Below are positions 53,848 through 62,408 of a stretch of 64,000 bases of DNA, one piece after another. A program made the position numbers and the translations under genes. The DNA comes from Hyphomicrobiaceae bacterium. GTDB taxonomy: Bacteria > Pseudomonadota > Alphaproteobacteria > Rhizobiales > Hyphomicrobiaceae. Where the stretch lies: contig JALHMB010000001.1 of assembly GCA_022844275.1 (NCBI GenBank), positions 62,001 through 126,000 on the forward strand, written 5' to 3'. The notes under the pieces are model-generated. The model was not told the DNA's origin and made no database searches. It saw only the letters and a list, made by a program, of their open reading frames with translations. Position 1 is the stretch's first letter. Each line of letters opens with the position of its first letter.

Positions 53848-55083
53848 ATGGCTCTCGAACCGATCGCCCGGCCGGTCGCCGGTCCTGTCGCTTTCGTGCG
53901 CGACCTTTCGGCCGAGAACGCAGTCAATGCCCTTGTCGCCTTCGCCTTTTCCATCTCGGGGCCGGTTGCAATCATCTTGGCCGTAACGGGGCGCGGCGGT
54001 CTCAGCGAGGCACAGACGGCCTCCTGGCTCTTTGGCGCGTTCTTCATCAACGGCATCCTGTCAATTGCCTTCTGCGCCGCCTATCGCCAGCCCCTCGTCT
54101 TCTTCTGGACCATTCCGGGCACCGTGCTCGTCGGCCCAGCGCTTGCGCACGCGAGCTTCAACGAGGTCGTCGGCGCCTTCGTGTTCACAGGACTTCTCAT
54201 GATCGCGCTCGGCCTCTCGGGCCTGGTGCGTCGCATCATGGATGCCGTCCCCATGCCGATCGTGATGGGCATGGTAGCCGGCGTGTTCCTTCCTTTCGGC
54301 CTCGACTGGGTCAAAGCCTTCGAGAGCGACCTTCCGATCGCGCTCTCGATGACGCTGACCTTCCTCGCGCTCTCGGCGCTGCCTTCCGTAGCACGGCGGT
54401 TGCCGCCGCTGATCATCGCAATGGCCGTCGGCATCGCGGCGATCGCGCTCACGCGCACGGGCACGCTGCCGCCGTTCGACAGTAGTACGATCTTTGCCGC
54501 GCCGGTCCTCGTCATGCCGCACTTCAACCCGGCAACACTGATCGAACTCGTCGTACCCCTCACGATCACGGTGCTTCTGGTTCAGAACGGGCAAGGCATT
54601 GCGGTCCTGCGCAACTCAGGGCACGAGCCGCCTGTCAACTCGATCGCCACCGCCTGCGGGTTGTGGTCGCTCCTCGCCGGCATCGTCGGCACAGTGTCAA
54701 CCTGCCTAACCGGACCAACGAACGCCATTCTCTCGACGGGACGTGACAAGGACACACACTACGCGGCCGGCATTCTCGTCGGCCTTCTTGCCATCGTGTT
54801 CGGCCTCTTCTCCCCGCTCTTCACGAAACTGCTGCTGGCAACCCCACCGGCTTTCATCGCCACCCTTGCCGGGCTCGCCATGCTCCGCGTCCTGCAGGGT
54901 GCCTTCTCGACAGCCTTCCAAGGTGCGTTCGGCATCGGGGCGTTGGTCGCCTTCCTAGTGACGGTCAGCGGCATCTCGATCGCCGGCATCGGCGCGCCCT
55001 TCTGGGGCCTCGTCTTCGGCGCGCTCGTCTCGCGCATTCTCGAGCGTAGTGACTTCGCAGTCCGCGCGGCCAAGAGCAACTGA
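53848..55083 (+). CDS. BenE-family transporter
   Basis: The 411-residue membrane protein has about 12 hydrophobic segments and BenE-family features: FSISGPVAIILAVTGRGGLS, FFWTIPGTVLVGPALAH and QNGQGIAVLRNSGHEPPVNS. The family is named for benzoate import but substrates of most members are unknown. It stands alone; no benzoate degradation genes are nearby, so benzoate specificity is not supported. Confidence 0.88.
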   Translation: MALEPIARPVAGPVAFVRDLSAENAVNALVAFAFSISGPVAIILAVTGRGGLSEAQTASWLFGAFFINGILSIAFCAAYRQPLVFFWTIPGTVLVGPALAHASFNEVVGAFVFTGLLMIALGLSGLVRRIMDAVPMPIVMGMVAGVFLPFGLDWVKAFESDLPIALSMTLTFLALSALPSVARRLPPLIIAMAVGIAAIALTRTGTLPPFDSSTIFAAPVLVMPHFNPATLIELVVPLTITVLLVQNGQGIAVLRNSGHEPPVNSIATACGLWSLLAGIVGTVSTCLTGPTNAILSTGRDKDTHYAAGILVGLLAIVFGLFSPLFTKLLLATPPAFIATLAGLAMLRVLQGAFSTAFQGAFGIGALVAFLVTVSGISIAGIGAPFWGLVFGALVSRILERSDFAVRAAKSN

Positions 55084-55201
55084 GCAGCTGCGAGACAGTC
55101 CCCTCTCATACATTCAGCAAAAAGAGTTATCGTTCGAGTCGCTGAAATCAGCCATCGCCGGTGTGCTATCGGCTGTCCCGTAAACACCCTGGGGGACGCA
55201 C

Positions 55202-55888
55202 ATGAACAAGGCTGTTGCAGAATTCATCGGCACTTTCACGCTCGTATTCTTCGGCTGCGGTGCGGCCGTCATCGCCGGCAGCGTCGTCGGCAACCTCGGT
55301 ATCGCCTTCGCGTTCGGTTTGGCCATCGTCGCCATGGCCTACGGCATCGGCCCAGTTTCGGGTTGCCACGTCAATCCGGCCGTCAGCCTCGGCGCTCTCC
55401 TCGCGGGGCGCATATCGAGCGGCGACTTCGTGCAGTACGTAATCGCGCAGTGCCTCGGCGCCATTGCCGGCGCCGCCGTGCTCTACATGATCGCTTCGGG
55501 AAAACTCTCCGGCTTCGACATTGCCAAGCAGGGTCTCGGCCAAAATGGCTGGGGACCGACCTATCTCGGCGGCTACGGTCTCGGCGCCGCTTTCATCTTC
55601 GAGGTGGTGGCGACATTCCTGTTCGTCGTCGTCATTCTCGGCTCGACGGGCACAGGTGCACCGAGCGCCATGGCCGGCCTCGCCATCGGCCTGACACTCA
55701 CGGCGATCCACATTGTCGGCATCCAGGTGACGGGCGTGTCCGTCAATCCGGCGCGCAGCCTTGGGCCTGCATTGCTCGTGGGAGGCAGCGCACTTTCGCA
55801 GCTCTGGCTATTCATCGTCGCGCCGCTCATTGGCGCCGCAGCCGCGGGCTTCCTCTTTGCTTCAGGCCTGCTCGACGCGAAGAAGTGA
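55202..55888 (+). CDS. aqpZ: Aquaporin Z
   Basis: AqpZ is a water channel. The 228-residue protein has six membrane helices and two NPA boxes: HVNPAVSLG (Asn58) and VSVNPARSLGP (Asn182). The Arg after the second NPA (NPAR) and the His at the selectivity filter are visible by eye (LTLTAIHIVG). CTGGGGGACG lies upstream of the ATG. Likely role in osmotic adaptation. Single-gene unit with a small hairpin after the stop. Confidence 0.95.
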   Translation: MNKAVAEFIGTFTLVFFGCGAAVIAGSVVGNLGIAFAFGLAIVAMAYGIGPVSGCHVNPAVSLGALLAGRISSGDFVQYVIAQCLGAIAGAAVLYMIASGKLSGFDIAKQGLGQNGWGPTYLGGYGLGAAFIFEVVATFLFVVVILGSTGTGAPSAMAGLAIGLTLTAIHIVGIQVTGVSVNPARSLGPALLVGGSALSQLWLFIVAPLIGAAAAGFLFASGLLDAKK

Positions 55889-55915
55889 TGCGAACTAGCT
55901 GAACCACAAAACGAT

Positions 55916-55941
55916 CAAGGCGGACTCAACAGCCCGCCTTG
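55916..55941. terminator. Hairpin between convergent aqpZ and DUF2852 genes
   Basis: An 8-bp stem CAAGGCGG/CCGCCTTG (55916-55923/55934-55941) has a 10-nt loop, 27 nt after the aqpZ stop. No T-run follows on the plus strand; on the minus strand GATCGTTTTG follows. A weak terminator for the DUF2852 gene is possible. Confidence 0.4.
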
Positions 55942-55969
55942 TCAGCTCAGATCATCGCTTCTTGTTTCC

Positions 55970-56392
55970 TCAAGTGCCGGCCGGCTTGTCAGTCTCGGGC
56001 GCCTCGGGCCGCGGCGGGTTGTTGCGCCGCTGATTCATGAAGTCATCGAACTCGGCCTTGTCCTTGGCCATGCGCAGGCGATCGAGGAAACCCTCGAAGT
56101 CGCGCGCCTCTTCCTCGAGGCGGCGCAGTGTGTCGGCGCGGTACTCGTCGAAGGCCCGATTGCCGGTCGTGTACTGCGGACCCATCGGACCAGCCCATTT
56201 GCCGAACTTCTCGCGGAAGTGCTGCCCGCGCCACTCGCCCCGCTGTCGCCAACCACATCCCATTCGTCCGCTCCATATCATGTAGGCCAGGATGGCCAGA
56301 CCGATCGGCCAGAAAACGATGAAGCCGATCACCATCAGGGCAATCCACGCGGGCTTGCCAAAATCATCCAGTCTCAAGGCGACTTGGTACAT
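55970..56392 (-). CDS. DUF2852 membrane protein
   Basis: The 140-residue protein has two close hydrophobic segments (about 14-32 and 33-42). A Gly/Trp/Arg stretch (GRMGCGWRQRGEWRGQHF) follows, with a helical tail containing RAFDEYRADTLRRLEEEARDF, and a Pro-rich end. These fit DUF2852, a conserved alphaproteobacterial family without known function. The ATG at 56392 is chosen at the start of the conserved part. A family C repeat lies upstream. Confidence 0.83.
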   Translation of the reverse strand: MYQVALRLDDFGKPAWIALMVIGFIVFWPIGLAILAYMIWSGRMGCGWRQRGEWRGQHFREKFGKWAGPMGPQYTTGNRAFDEYRADTLRRLEEEARDFEGFLDRLRMAKDKAEFDDFMNQRRNNPPRPEAPETDKPAGT

Positions 56393-56598
56393 CGTGCGCT
56401 CCCGGCGTTCGTTTCCAGTGCTCGAGGTTGCCCCATCCGGAGCCGTCCCTCGATGTGAATGTAACGAACATTCACATCCCTTCAAGGGGGCGGGTCGATA
56501 TTTTTCTAGTGACTGTCTCGGGACAGGTGGGGTGCGGCGGATGCCGTGCAATGGAGTTGTAGCCCCCAACTCCAGTAAAGTTTCAGAAGACGGGTGCT

Positions 56599-56685
56599 CC
56601 GGGGGTGTCCCCCGGGCGGGTCGTAGCGGTCATGCCGAAGGCATGACATAGGCATGACGGCCCTACACTCGCGCCGAAGGCGCGA
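56599..56685 (-). repeat. Family C mosaic hairpin repeat, copy 2
   Basis: Ordered hairpins: CCGGGGG/CCCCCGG (56599-56615), GTCATGCC/GGCATGAC (56629-56647), a further GGCATGAC, and TCGCGCC/GGCGCGA with a GAA loop (56669-56685). The last hairpin lies 8 nt from the TetR stop codon. The copy at 29317-29505 has the same order. Further GC-rich stem material continues to about 56510. Confidence 0.85.
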
Positions 56686-56693
56686 CTGCCTCG

Positions 56694-57305
56694 TCAGGAC
56701 TGCGCTGTAACCAGTCCGCGCAAGTAGATCAGCACGGCGGCCTCCAGCAGCTCCTCCGGACTCATGGGGATCGGCCGCCTTGCGCCATCCGCCCTGCCGA
56801 AAAGGCTCGCGATACCGTGCGCCTGCGACCAGATGTGGAGGGTCATCATCAGCGCGGGGGGACGCGAGGCCGCGGGCAGCGTCGCGATGACCGCCTCGAC
56901 GGCCGAGCGGACTGCGGCGAAAGCGGCTTCTGCCGCGGCCCGGAGCTCCGGATTGGAGCCGATCGCAACGCCGGACTCGAACATGGCTGCGTAGTATGCC
57001 GGCTCCTCGCGGGCAAAGCGCAGATAGGCCTTGCCGACGCGATCGAGAGCCTTCAGCGGCTCGGGCGAGCCATGGGCTGCGGCCTTGGCGAGCGTCTCGC
57101 CAAAGAGCTGAAAGCCGCGCTGTGCGACCTCGGCGAGCAGTGCCTCGCGATCGCGGAAATGGCGATAGGGCGCGGCCGGACTGACGCCCGCTGCGCGCGC
57201 GGCATCGGCGAACGTGAGACCGCCCGATCCCTTCTCGGCAATGAGCGAGAGCGCAGCTTCGATCAGCGCCTCCCTGAGATTGCCGTGATGGTAGCCGCGT
57301 CGCAA
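56694..57305 (-). CDS. TetR-family transcriptional regulator
   Basis: The 203-residue regulator has a helix-turn-helix (LREALIEAALSLIAEKGSGG, TFADAARAAGVSPAAPYRHF) at about residues 9-50. A ligand-binding helical domain follows with a WHG-type WSQAHGIASLFG motif near residue 170. The start is unclear: TTG at 57305 opens directly before RRGYHHGNLREAL, the usual beginning, but lacks a Shine-Dalgarno; the frame is open to 57566. It is divergent from the MFS gene at 57486 and probably represses it. Confidence 0.85.
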   Translation of the reverse strand: MRRGYHHGNLREALIEAALSLIAEKGSGGLTFADAARAAGVSPAAPYRHFRDREALLAEVAQRGFQLFGETLAKAAAHGSPEPLKALDRVGKAYLRFAREEPAYYAAMFESGVAIGSNPELRAAAEAAFAAVRSAVEAVIATLPAASRPPALMMTLHIWSQAHGIASLFGRADGARRPIPMSPEELLEAAVLIYLRGLVTAQS

Positions 57306-57331
57306 GGCGATTGATCCGAGGTTCGAGTCGT

Positions 57332-57355
57332 ATTGCGCGGCCAGAATAGCGCAAT
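57332..57355. promoter_or_regulatory. Inverted repeat ATTGCGC/GCGCAAT in the TetR/MFS divergent gap
   Basis: A perfect 7-bp inverted repeat (57332-57338/57349-57355, 10-nt spacer) lies in the 180-nt gap between the TetR and MFS starts. TetR repressors bind palindromes of this size in such gaps. It is a candidate operator. Confidence 0.45.
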
Positions 57356-57485
57356 TGCTGGCTCCCGGCAGCGTACCCGGTCCAGCCAAGAAATTCGTGG
57401 CTAAGGAATTCGATGCCAGGAAACGGATCGCGGCACCTCTGCCGGCCTGATTTCTCTCGGCCTCCGACTGTTTCACGGAGGCCAA

Positions 57486-58727
57486 ATGTCCGCTCGATCC
57501 ACCGCACTGCCATCCGGCTTTGCCAAGCTCGGCTGGTCCAATCTCGCGGCTCAGTTGTCGGAGCAAATCTCGCTCGCGGCCGCACCTCTCGTCGCCGTTC
57601 TCCTGCTCGGTGCCAGCGCGGCCGAGGCGGGCTTCCTGCAGACCATGCAGACACTGCCGTTTCTCCTGCTCGCGCTGCCGGCCGGCGTGCTGGCCGACCG
57701 CATGGCGCGGCGGCGGCTCATGGCCAGCTCGGAGGCCCTGCGCGCCGCGTCACTCATGGCCGCGCTCGTCCTGCTTGAATCGGGGAATCTCGATCTGACC
57801 TTGCTGGCGGCGCTCGGCTTCATCGGCGCCATCGGCACAGTCTGCTACAGCGTTGCCGCACCGGCCTTGCTGCCTTCCATGGTGCCGCGGCATCAACTGG
57901 CCGAGGCCAACCGCTGGCTCGAGCTTGCACGCAGCACGGCCTATGCCGGCGGCCCCGCGCTCGGCGGTGCCATTGTCGGTTGGGCCGGCGCGCCATTCGC
58001 TTTCGTGGTCGCCACCGTACTCTCGCTCCTCGCGGTCGTCCTCCTTTCAAAGCTACCTGACAACGCGCCGGCTCCGCACCCGCGTCGGCACCTGCTGCGG
58101 GAGGTGAGCGATGGTGCGCGCTTCGTGCTCGCGCACCCGCTGCTGCGGCCGATCCTCATCACGGCGGTTTTCTTCAACGCATCGTGGTTCGTGCTGCAGG
58201 CCATCTATGTGGCCTATGCCATCCAGAACCTCGGACTGACCGCGACCGGCGTCGGCATCACACTCGGCATCTACGGCGGCGGCATGATCTTCGGTGCCCT
58301 GCTCGCACCGCGTCTCATGCAACGCCTCTCGCTCGGCACGACGATCGTCCTGGGTCCGCTTGCAGGACTGCTCGCAGCAGTCGTCATGCTCGCAACGCTA
58401 TGGCTGCCTTCCGGTATCGTCGCCGGCGCGAGCTTCTTCCTGTTCGGCGCCGGCCCGATCGTATGGACCATCACGACGACGACGCTGAGACAGGCCGTGA
58501 CGCCGCTCGCCATGCTCGGCCGCGTGTCGGCGCTCGTCATGACTGCAACGTTCGGCGCCCGCCCGATCGGTGCGGCGTTGGGCGCGCTCGTCGCCGCACG
58601 TTATGACGTTGGCGCTTGTCTCGCGCTGTCGGCGATGGGCTTCGTGATCCAGCTCCTCGTGATCGTCACGTCACAAGTGCCACGATTGGAAGAGCTGCCG
58701 GAGGGGGAGGCGGAAGTGAGGACGTGA
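57486..58727 (+). CDS. MFS transporter (enterobactin exporter-like, DHA3 type)
   Basis: The 413-residue protein has 12 hydrophobic segments and the MFS loop motif ADRMARRRLM (residues about 72-81) with GVLADRMA, typical of the DHA3/MFS_3 group of exporters. The opening segment LGWSNLAAQLSEQISLAAAP is typical of this group. GAGG lies upstream of the ATG at 57486. Divergent from the TetR regulator; an efflux pump for an unknown compound is the natural reading. Confidence 0.9.
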   Translation: MSARSTALPSGFAKLGWSNLAAQLSEQISLAAAPLVAVLLLGASAAEAGFLQTMQTLPFLLLALPAGVLADRMARRRLMASSEALRAASLMAALVLLESGNLDLTLLAALGFIGAIGTVCYSVAAPALLPSMVPRHQLAEANRWLELARSTAYAGGPALGGAIVGWAGAPFAFVVATVLSLLAVVLLSKLPDNAPAPHPRRHLLREVSDGARFVLAHPLLRPILITAVFFNASWFVLQAIYVAYAIQNLGLTATGVGITLGIYGGGMIFGALLAPRLMQRLSLGTTIVLGPLAGLLAAVVMLATLWLPSGIVAGASFFLFGAGPIVWTITTTTLRQAVTPLAMLGRVSALVMTATFGARPIGAALGALVAARYDVGACLALSAMGFVIQLLVIVTSQVPRLEELPEGEAEVRT

Positions 58728-58734
58728 CGGCACT

Positions 58735-59211
58735 TTAGAATATGCCTGAGGTGCCTTCCAATCGGCGGCGCGTATCGAGCCGCCGACGCACAACGGCCTC
58801 GATTTTTTCTAGTGCCGTCTTTTTATTGTATCTCCCGTCAGCACCCGCAAGTTGCGAAGCAATAGCCGAAAGTTCGGGAACCTTGGCCTTGCCGTCGCTA
58901 CTCAGCTCCACAAGAGCCGATTGCAGCCCCGCGTAATCGAGCGTGTCCGCGGAAAACGTGGCGACGAAGCGCGCAACAATGCTCTCATCGACCTTCCCTT
59001 TGGCGGATGACTTGGACGACTTGGGAGGCGGAGCATCCTCGCTTATGAGGCGGCCAAGCCGATTGCAGAAGGCCGCAACCGTAAGATCATCGAAAGGAGC
59101 GAGCGCGTCGGCAAGACGCTTGAGGTCCGAAAGGTCGCCGGACTTAGCGCCCCACGTTGACAACATTGTTTCGAGGCTGAGGAGTCGCTGTCGGAGGTCT
59201 CGGACGTCCAT
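58735..59211 (-). CDS. Small protein partnered with the ParA-like ATPase; unknown function
   Basis: The 158-residue protein has two helical segments separated by a Lys/Ser/Pro linker (PPPKSSKSSAKGK, about residues 60-73), and a basic C-terminus (AVVRRRLDTRRRLEG). No family recognised. Its ATG at 59211 has AGGTG upstream and lies inside the end of the ParA-like gene (68-nt overlap), so the two are very likely translated together. The DNA has a lower GC content than the flanking genes by eye. It could be a partner, regulator or effector. Confidence 0.7.
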   Translation of the reverse strand: MDVRDLRQRLLSLETMLSTWGAKSGDLSDLKRLADALAPFDDLTVAAFCNRLGRLISEDAPPPKSSKSSAKGKVDESIVARFVATFSADTLDYAGLQSALVELSSDGKAKVPELSAIASQLAGADGRYNKKTALEKIEAVVRRRLDTRRRLEGTSGIF

Positions 59212-60313
59212 TCTGCACCTTCAACGCAAAACTGCCACCAATCGCAAGTGCAATACCCTTACCAAGCCTATCGAACATCTGACGGACGTCCGGATTCTCA
59301 AAAAATGCCACCTTCTCGCCAACGGCATTCGCGAAGGCCTCTCTTCTTGTTATTCGTTCGTCCTCGAAGACTCTGATAGGCGTGTCCTGTCGAGCAGAAA
59401 ATTGTGTCGTGATCTCATTCCTGATGAAGGCCAGGGCTTCGACCTCGCGCGTCTTATAGTTCGTAGACTGGAACACAAGCGTTGGCACGACTCCGACAAT
59501 TTTCAGCGTGGGAGCCACGCGTTCCTTGAGCTTCAATATGGCATCCAGTGTGTGCACCGTCGCCGTGGCAGACATATTGTCCAGAATCGTAGGCACAAGC
59601 ACATGCGTGCTCGCGCAGAATGCATTAGCGGACGCGGTAGTCAGCCGCGGCGGCGCATCAATAATGATAACGTCATAACCCTCTTGGCGCATCTCGCGAG
59701 AGCTGAGAACGTCATGCACATTGTATCGGATATCAGCACCGCTCTCCCCAACCAACCATTTGAATGCCACCCTGTTCTCGACGCGGTTGAGAGTGTAAGC
59801 CGCAGCAAGCACGTCGGTGTACTTGAAATCCGCGATTGGCTTTTCACGTCGCGACAGAATGTACTTGGTTGAGTGCTCTTTCTTGAGGAGATCAACAGCT
59901 CCCAATTTTAGATTATCGTCAGTCTTGACGATAGAGTCCGTCAACGAGCCTTGATAGTCGAAGTCGATCAACAACACCCTCAAACCTAACCAGTCATAGT
60001 AAGCCGCTAGATTAGCCGAGAGCGTCGACTTACCGACCCCGCCTTTGAAATTCGCGATTGTGAGGACCGGCGGGCCGTCTTGGAGCTTCCGCGCGTGTGT
60101 GGCGAGATTTCTTCGTGTCGGCCGATCCCAAAAGCTTTCCTCCGAGACAAAGTGTGGCCGGATCTTGTCGATGAAGGTTCTGCGGCCGATCCGATAGGCC
60201 TGGATGGCGACGACCACCAAGGTAACCACGCCGGCCGCAATCTTGAGCCACTCGGATATCGGAAAGCTGTCAAGGCCTTTAAGAGCCAGATGAATAGCAT
60301 CAAGCAATTCCAT
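59144..60313 (-). CDS. Membrane-anchored ParA/MinD-type ATPase
   Basis: The 389-residue protein has an N-terminal hydrophobic segment (about residues 22-40, LKIAAGVVTLVVVAIQAY) followed by a basic stretch. The SIMIBI P-loop domain follows with the deviant Walker A NFKGGVGKSTLSANLA (about 88-103), LLIDFDYQGSLTDSIV and VIIIDAPPRL. Most ParA proteins lack a membrane anchor. The C-terminus is Pro/Arg-rich. The GC content is visibly lower than the neighbours. The start is ATG at 60313, with a G-run upstream; the preceding GTG codon is in frame. No ParB or parS-like repeat was seen nearby. Confidence 0.85.
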   Translation of the reverse strand: MELLDAIHLALKGLDSFPISEWLKIAAGVVTLVVVAIQAYRIGRRTFIDKIRPHFVSEESFWDRPTRRNLATHARKLQDGPPVLTIANFKGGVGKSTLSANLAAYYDWLGLRVLLIDFDYQGSLTDSIVKTDDNLKLGAVDLLKKEHSTKYILSRREKPIADFKYTDVLAAAYTLNRVENRVAFKWLVGESGADIRYNVHDVLSSREMRQEGYDVIIIDAPPRLTTASANAFCASTHVLVPTILDNMSATATVHTLDAILKLKERVAPTLKIVGVVPTLVFQSTNYKTREVEALAFIRNEITTQFSARQDTPIRVFEDERITRREAFANAVGEKVAFFENPDVRQMFDRLGKGIALAIGGSFALKVQNGRPRPPTATPQPRNNVVNVGR

Positions 60314-60494
60314 CACGCGCCCCCACGCAAAACGGAAAACACCAAAACATCGCTAGACTAGAGGCGCTGATCAGCCATGGCAACAAAGGTTAACGAGGCC
60401 GCACCCCCACCCCTTGCACTCCGCGTCCCCGCGGCTTAATCCCTCAGCCAGCCAGGGAAAACCGCCCGGAACCACGAACCATCGGACCGCCGCC

Positions 60495-61883
60495 ATGAAG
60501 AAGACCCGCATCGAAACCGACACCTTCGGCCCGGTCGAGGTGGACGCCACCCGCTACTGGGGCGCGCAGTCGCAGCGCTCGCTCGGCAACTTCAAGATCG
60601 GCTGGGAAAAGCAGCCGGCGCCCGTCGTCCGCGCGCTCGGCATCGTCAAGCGCGCCTCCGCCGAGACCAACATGGCCCTCGGCAAGCTCGACCCCAAGCT
60701 CGGCGAGACGATCATCGCCGCCGCCCAGGAAGTCATCGAGGGCAAGCTCGACGATCACTTCCCGCTCGTCGTCTGGCAGACCGGCTCCGGCACCCAGTCG
60801 AACATGAACGCCAATGAGGTGATCTCGAACCGCGCCATCGAAATGCTCGGCGGCGAAATGGGCTCGAAGAAGCCGGTTCATCCGAACGACCACGTCAACA
60901 TGAGCCAGTCGTCGAACGACACCTACCCGACGGCCATGCACATTGCCTGCGCCGAAGAGATTCACCACCGGCTGCTGCCGGCGCTGCAGAAGCTCGGCAA
61001 CGCGCTCAATGACAAGGCCGAGGCCTGGAAGCGCATCATCAAGATCGGCCGCACGCACACGCAGGATGCGACGCCAGTCACGCTGGGTCAGGAATTTTCG
61101 GGCTACGCCCAACAGGTGCGCAATGGCATTCAGCGCGTCGAGGCGACCATGCCGGCGCTGATGGAGCTGGCGCAGGGCGGCACCGCCGTCGGCACCGGCC
61201 TCAACGCGCCAATCGGGTTCGCGGAAATGGTCGCGGAGCGCATCGCCGCGATCACCAAGATGAAGTTCACGAGCGCGCCGAACAAGTTCGAGGCGATGGC
61301 CGCGCACGACGCTATGGTCATGAGCCACGGCGCCATAAACACGGTTGCGGCGTCGCTGTTCAAGATCGCGAATGACATCCGCTTCCTCGGCTCGGGACCG
61401 CGTTCAGGCCTCGGCGAGCTTGCGCTGCCGGAGAACGAGCCGGGCTCCTCGATCATGCCGGGCAAGGTGAACCCGACACAGTGCGAAGCGCTGACGATGG
61501 TGTGCACGCAGGTGTTCGGCAATCAGGCGACGATCACGTTCGCCGGCGCGTCGGGCCATTTCGAGCTCAACGTGTTCAACCCGGTGATGGCCTATAACTT
61601 CCTGCAGTCGGTGCGCCTGCTCGCGGATGCCGCGGTGTCCTTCACGGACAACTGCGTCGTCGGCATCGAGCCGCGCGAGGACAACATCAAGGCCGGGCTC
61701 GAGCGGAGCTTGATGCTCGTGACCGCGCTCGCGCCGAAGTACGGCTACGACAAGGCCGCGAAGATCGCCAAGACCGCGCACAAGAACGGCACAACGCTGC
61801 GCGAGGAAGCACTGAAGGAAGGAATTTCCGAAGCCGACTTCGATGCCATCGTGCGCCCGGAGAACATGATCTCCCCGGGTTGA
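60495..61883 (+). CDS. fumC: Class II fumarate hydratase
   Basis: FumC interconverts fumarate and malate in the TCA cycle. The 462-residue protein has the superfamily signature [13 protein letters not shown] (near residue 317). It also shows [37 protein letters not shown] and [18 protein letters not shown], as in heat-stable, iron-independent fumarases. ATG at 60495 follows the family; the frame runs 27 codons further upstream. A family C hairpin and the B/DUF559 cassette begin 4 nt after the stop. Confidence 0.96.
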   Translation: MKKTRIETDTFGPVEVDATRYWGAQSQRSLGNFKIGWEKQPAPVVRALGIVKRASAETNMALGKLDPKLGETIIAAAQEVIEGKLDDHFPLVVWQTGSGTQSNMNANEVISNRAIEMLGGEMGSKKPVHPNDHVNMSQSSNDTYPTAMHIACAEEIHHRLLPALQKLGNALNDKAEAWKRIIKIGRTHTQDATPVTLGQEFSGYAQQVRNGIQRVEATMPALMELAQGGTAVGTGLNAPIGFAEMVAERIAAITKMKFTSAPNKFEAMAAHDAMVMSHGAINTVAASLFKIANDIRFLGSGPRSGLGELALPENEPGSSIMPGKVNPTQCEALTMVCTQVFGNQATITFAGASGHFELNVFNPVMAYNFLQSVRLLADAAVSFTDNCVVGIEPREDNIKAGLERSLMLVTALAPKYGYDKAAKIAKTAHKNGTTLREEALKEGISEADFDAIVRPENMISPG

Positions 61884-61887
61884 TGGG

Positions 61888-61960
61888 TCGCGCCTTCGGC
61901 GCGAGCGAGATATCCCCTCTCCCCGTTCTTACGGGGAGAGGGTTAGGGTGAGGGGCAGCG
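61888..61960 (+). repeat. Left composite arm (C hairpin + B half-element) of the DUF559 cassette
   Basis: C hairpin TCGCGCC/GGCGCGA (61888-61904, loop TTC), an 8-nt gap, then the B half-element (61913-61960: hairpin CCCTCTCCCCGT/ACGGGGAGAGGG plus TTAGGGTGAGGGGCAGCG). The mirror image of this arm ends at 62404 with the same 8-nt gap. Starts 4 nt after the fumC stop. Confidence 0.9.
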
Positions 61961-61962
61961 TC

Positions 61963-62316
61963 ATGCGAGGCGCTCAGCCATGGCGGACAAACCGTGCTCG
62001 CGTGCTGCGCGCGGACGACACCTCTGCTGAAGCTCGTCTATGGAATGAGCTGACGGATCGCCGGCTCGGTGGCCTCAAGTTCGTGAGGCAAGCACCGATT
62101 GCCAACCACTACGTCGACTTTCTATGTCGCGAGCGCAAAGTCATCATCGAGATCGATGGCGGCACTCACAGCGCAGATGCTGAAATCGCCAATGACGCCG
62201 AGCGTACCGACAAGCTCAAGCAGCTTGGCTATCGGTTGTTCCGAGTTTCCAATGCCGATGTGTACGACAATCTTGATAATGTGCTGGATGCGCTGCTCAT
62301 GTTTGTGAAGGTGTGA
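61963..62316 (+). CDS. DUF559 endonuclease-like protein, enclosed by inverted repeats
   Basis: The 117-residue protein matches DUF559, a Vsr/PD-(D/E)XK-like nuclease family. The acidic core is VDFLCRERKVIIEIDGGTHS (Asp52, Glu63, Asp65, His69), preceded by SAEARLWNEL and followed by RLFRVSNADV. The ATG at 61963 is 2 nt after the left repeat arm, leaving no room for its own promoter. The GC content is lower than that of fumC and aroB by eye. In-frame GTG codons upstream lie within the repeat. The gene lies entirely between two mirror-image repeat arms, like a small cassette. Nuclease activity is not demonstrated for most members. Confidence 0.85.
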   Translation: MRGAQPWRTNRARVLRADDTSAEARLWNELTDRRLGGLKFVRQAPIANHYVDFLCRERKVIIEIDGGTHSADAEIANDAERTDKLKQLGYRLFRVSNADVYDNLDNVLDALLMFVKV

Positions 62317-62336
62317 TTGGGCTGCTGTCGCGCAAG

Positions 62337-62404
62337 CGGCTGCCCCTCACCCCGACCCTCTCCCCGCCAGCGGGGAGAGGGGAAGTAGGGAGCGCCGCAG
62401 GCGC
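62337..62404 (-). repeat. Right composite arm (B half-element + C hairpin), inverted copy of the left arm
   Basis: B half-element 62337-62383 (GCCCCTCACCCC..., hairpin CCCTCTCCCCGC/GCGGGGAGAGGG) reads opposite to the left arm. An 8-nt gap follows, then hairpin GCGCC/GGCGC (62392-62404, loop GCA). Ends 4 nt before the aroB stop, mirroring the left arm and the fumC stop. Confidence 0.9.
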
Positions 62405-62408
62405 ACGA

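Noticed and set aside
53848-55083. Benzoate catabolic locus around benE
   Set aside because: No benzoate dioxygenase or catechol genes are adjacent, so only the transporter family is supported.
59144-60313. Plasmid or chromosome partition locus
   Set aside because: No ParB-like gene or parS repeats nearby, and the ATPase has a membrane anchor uncommon for ParA.
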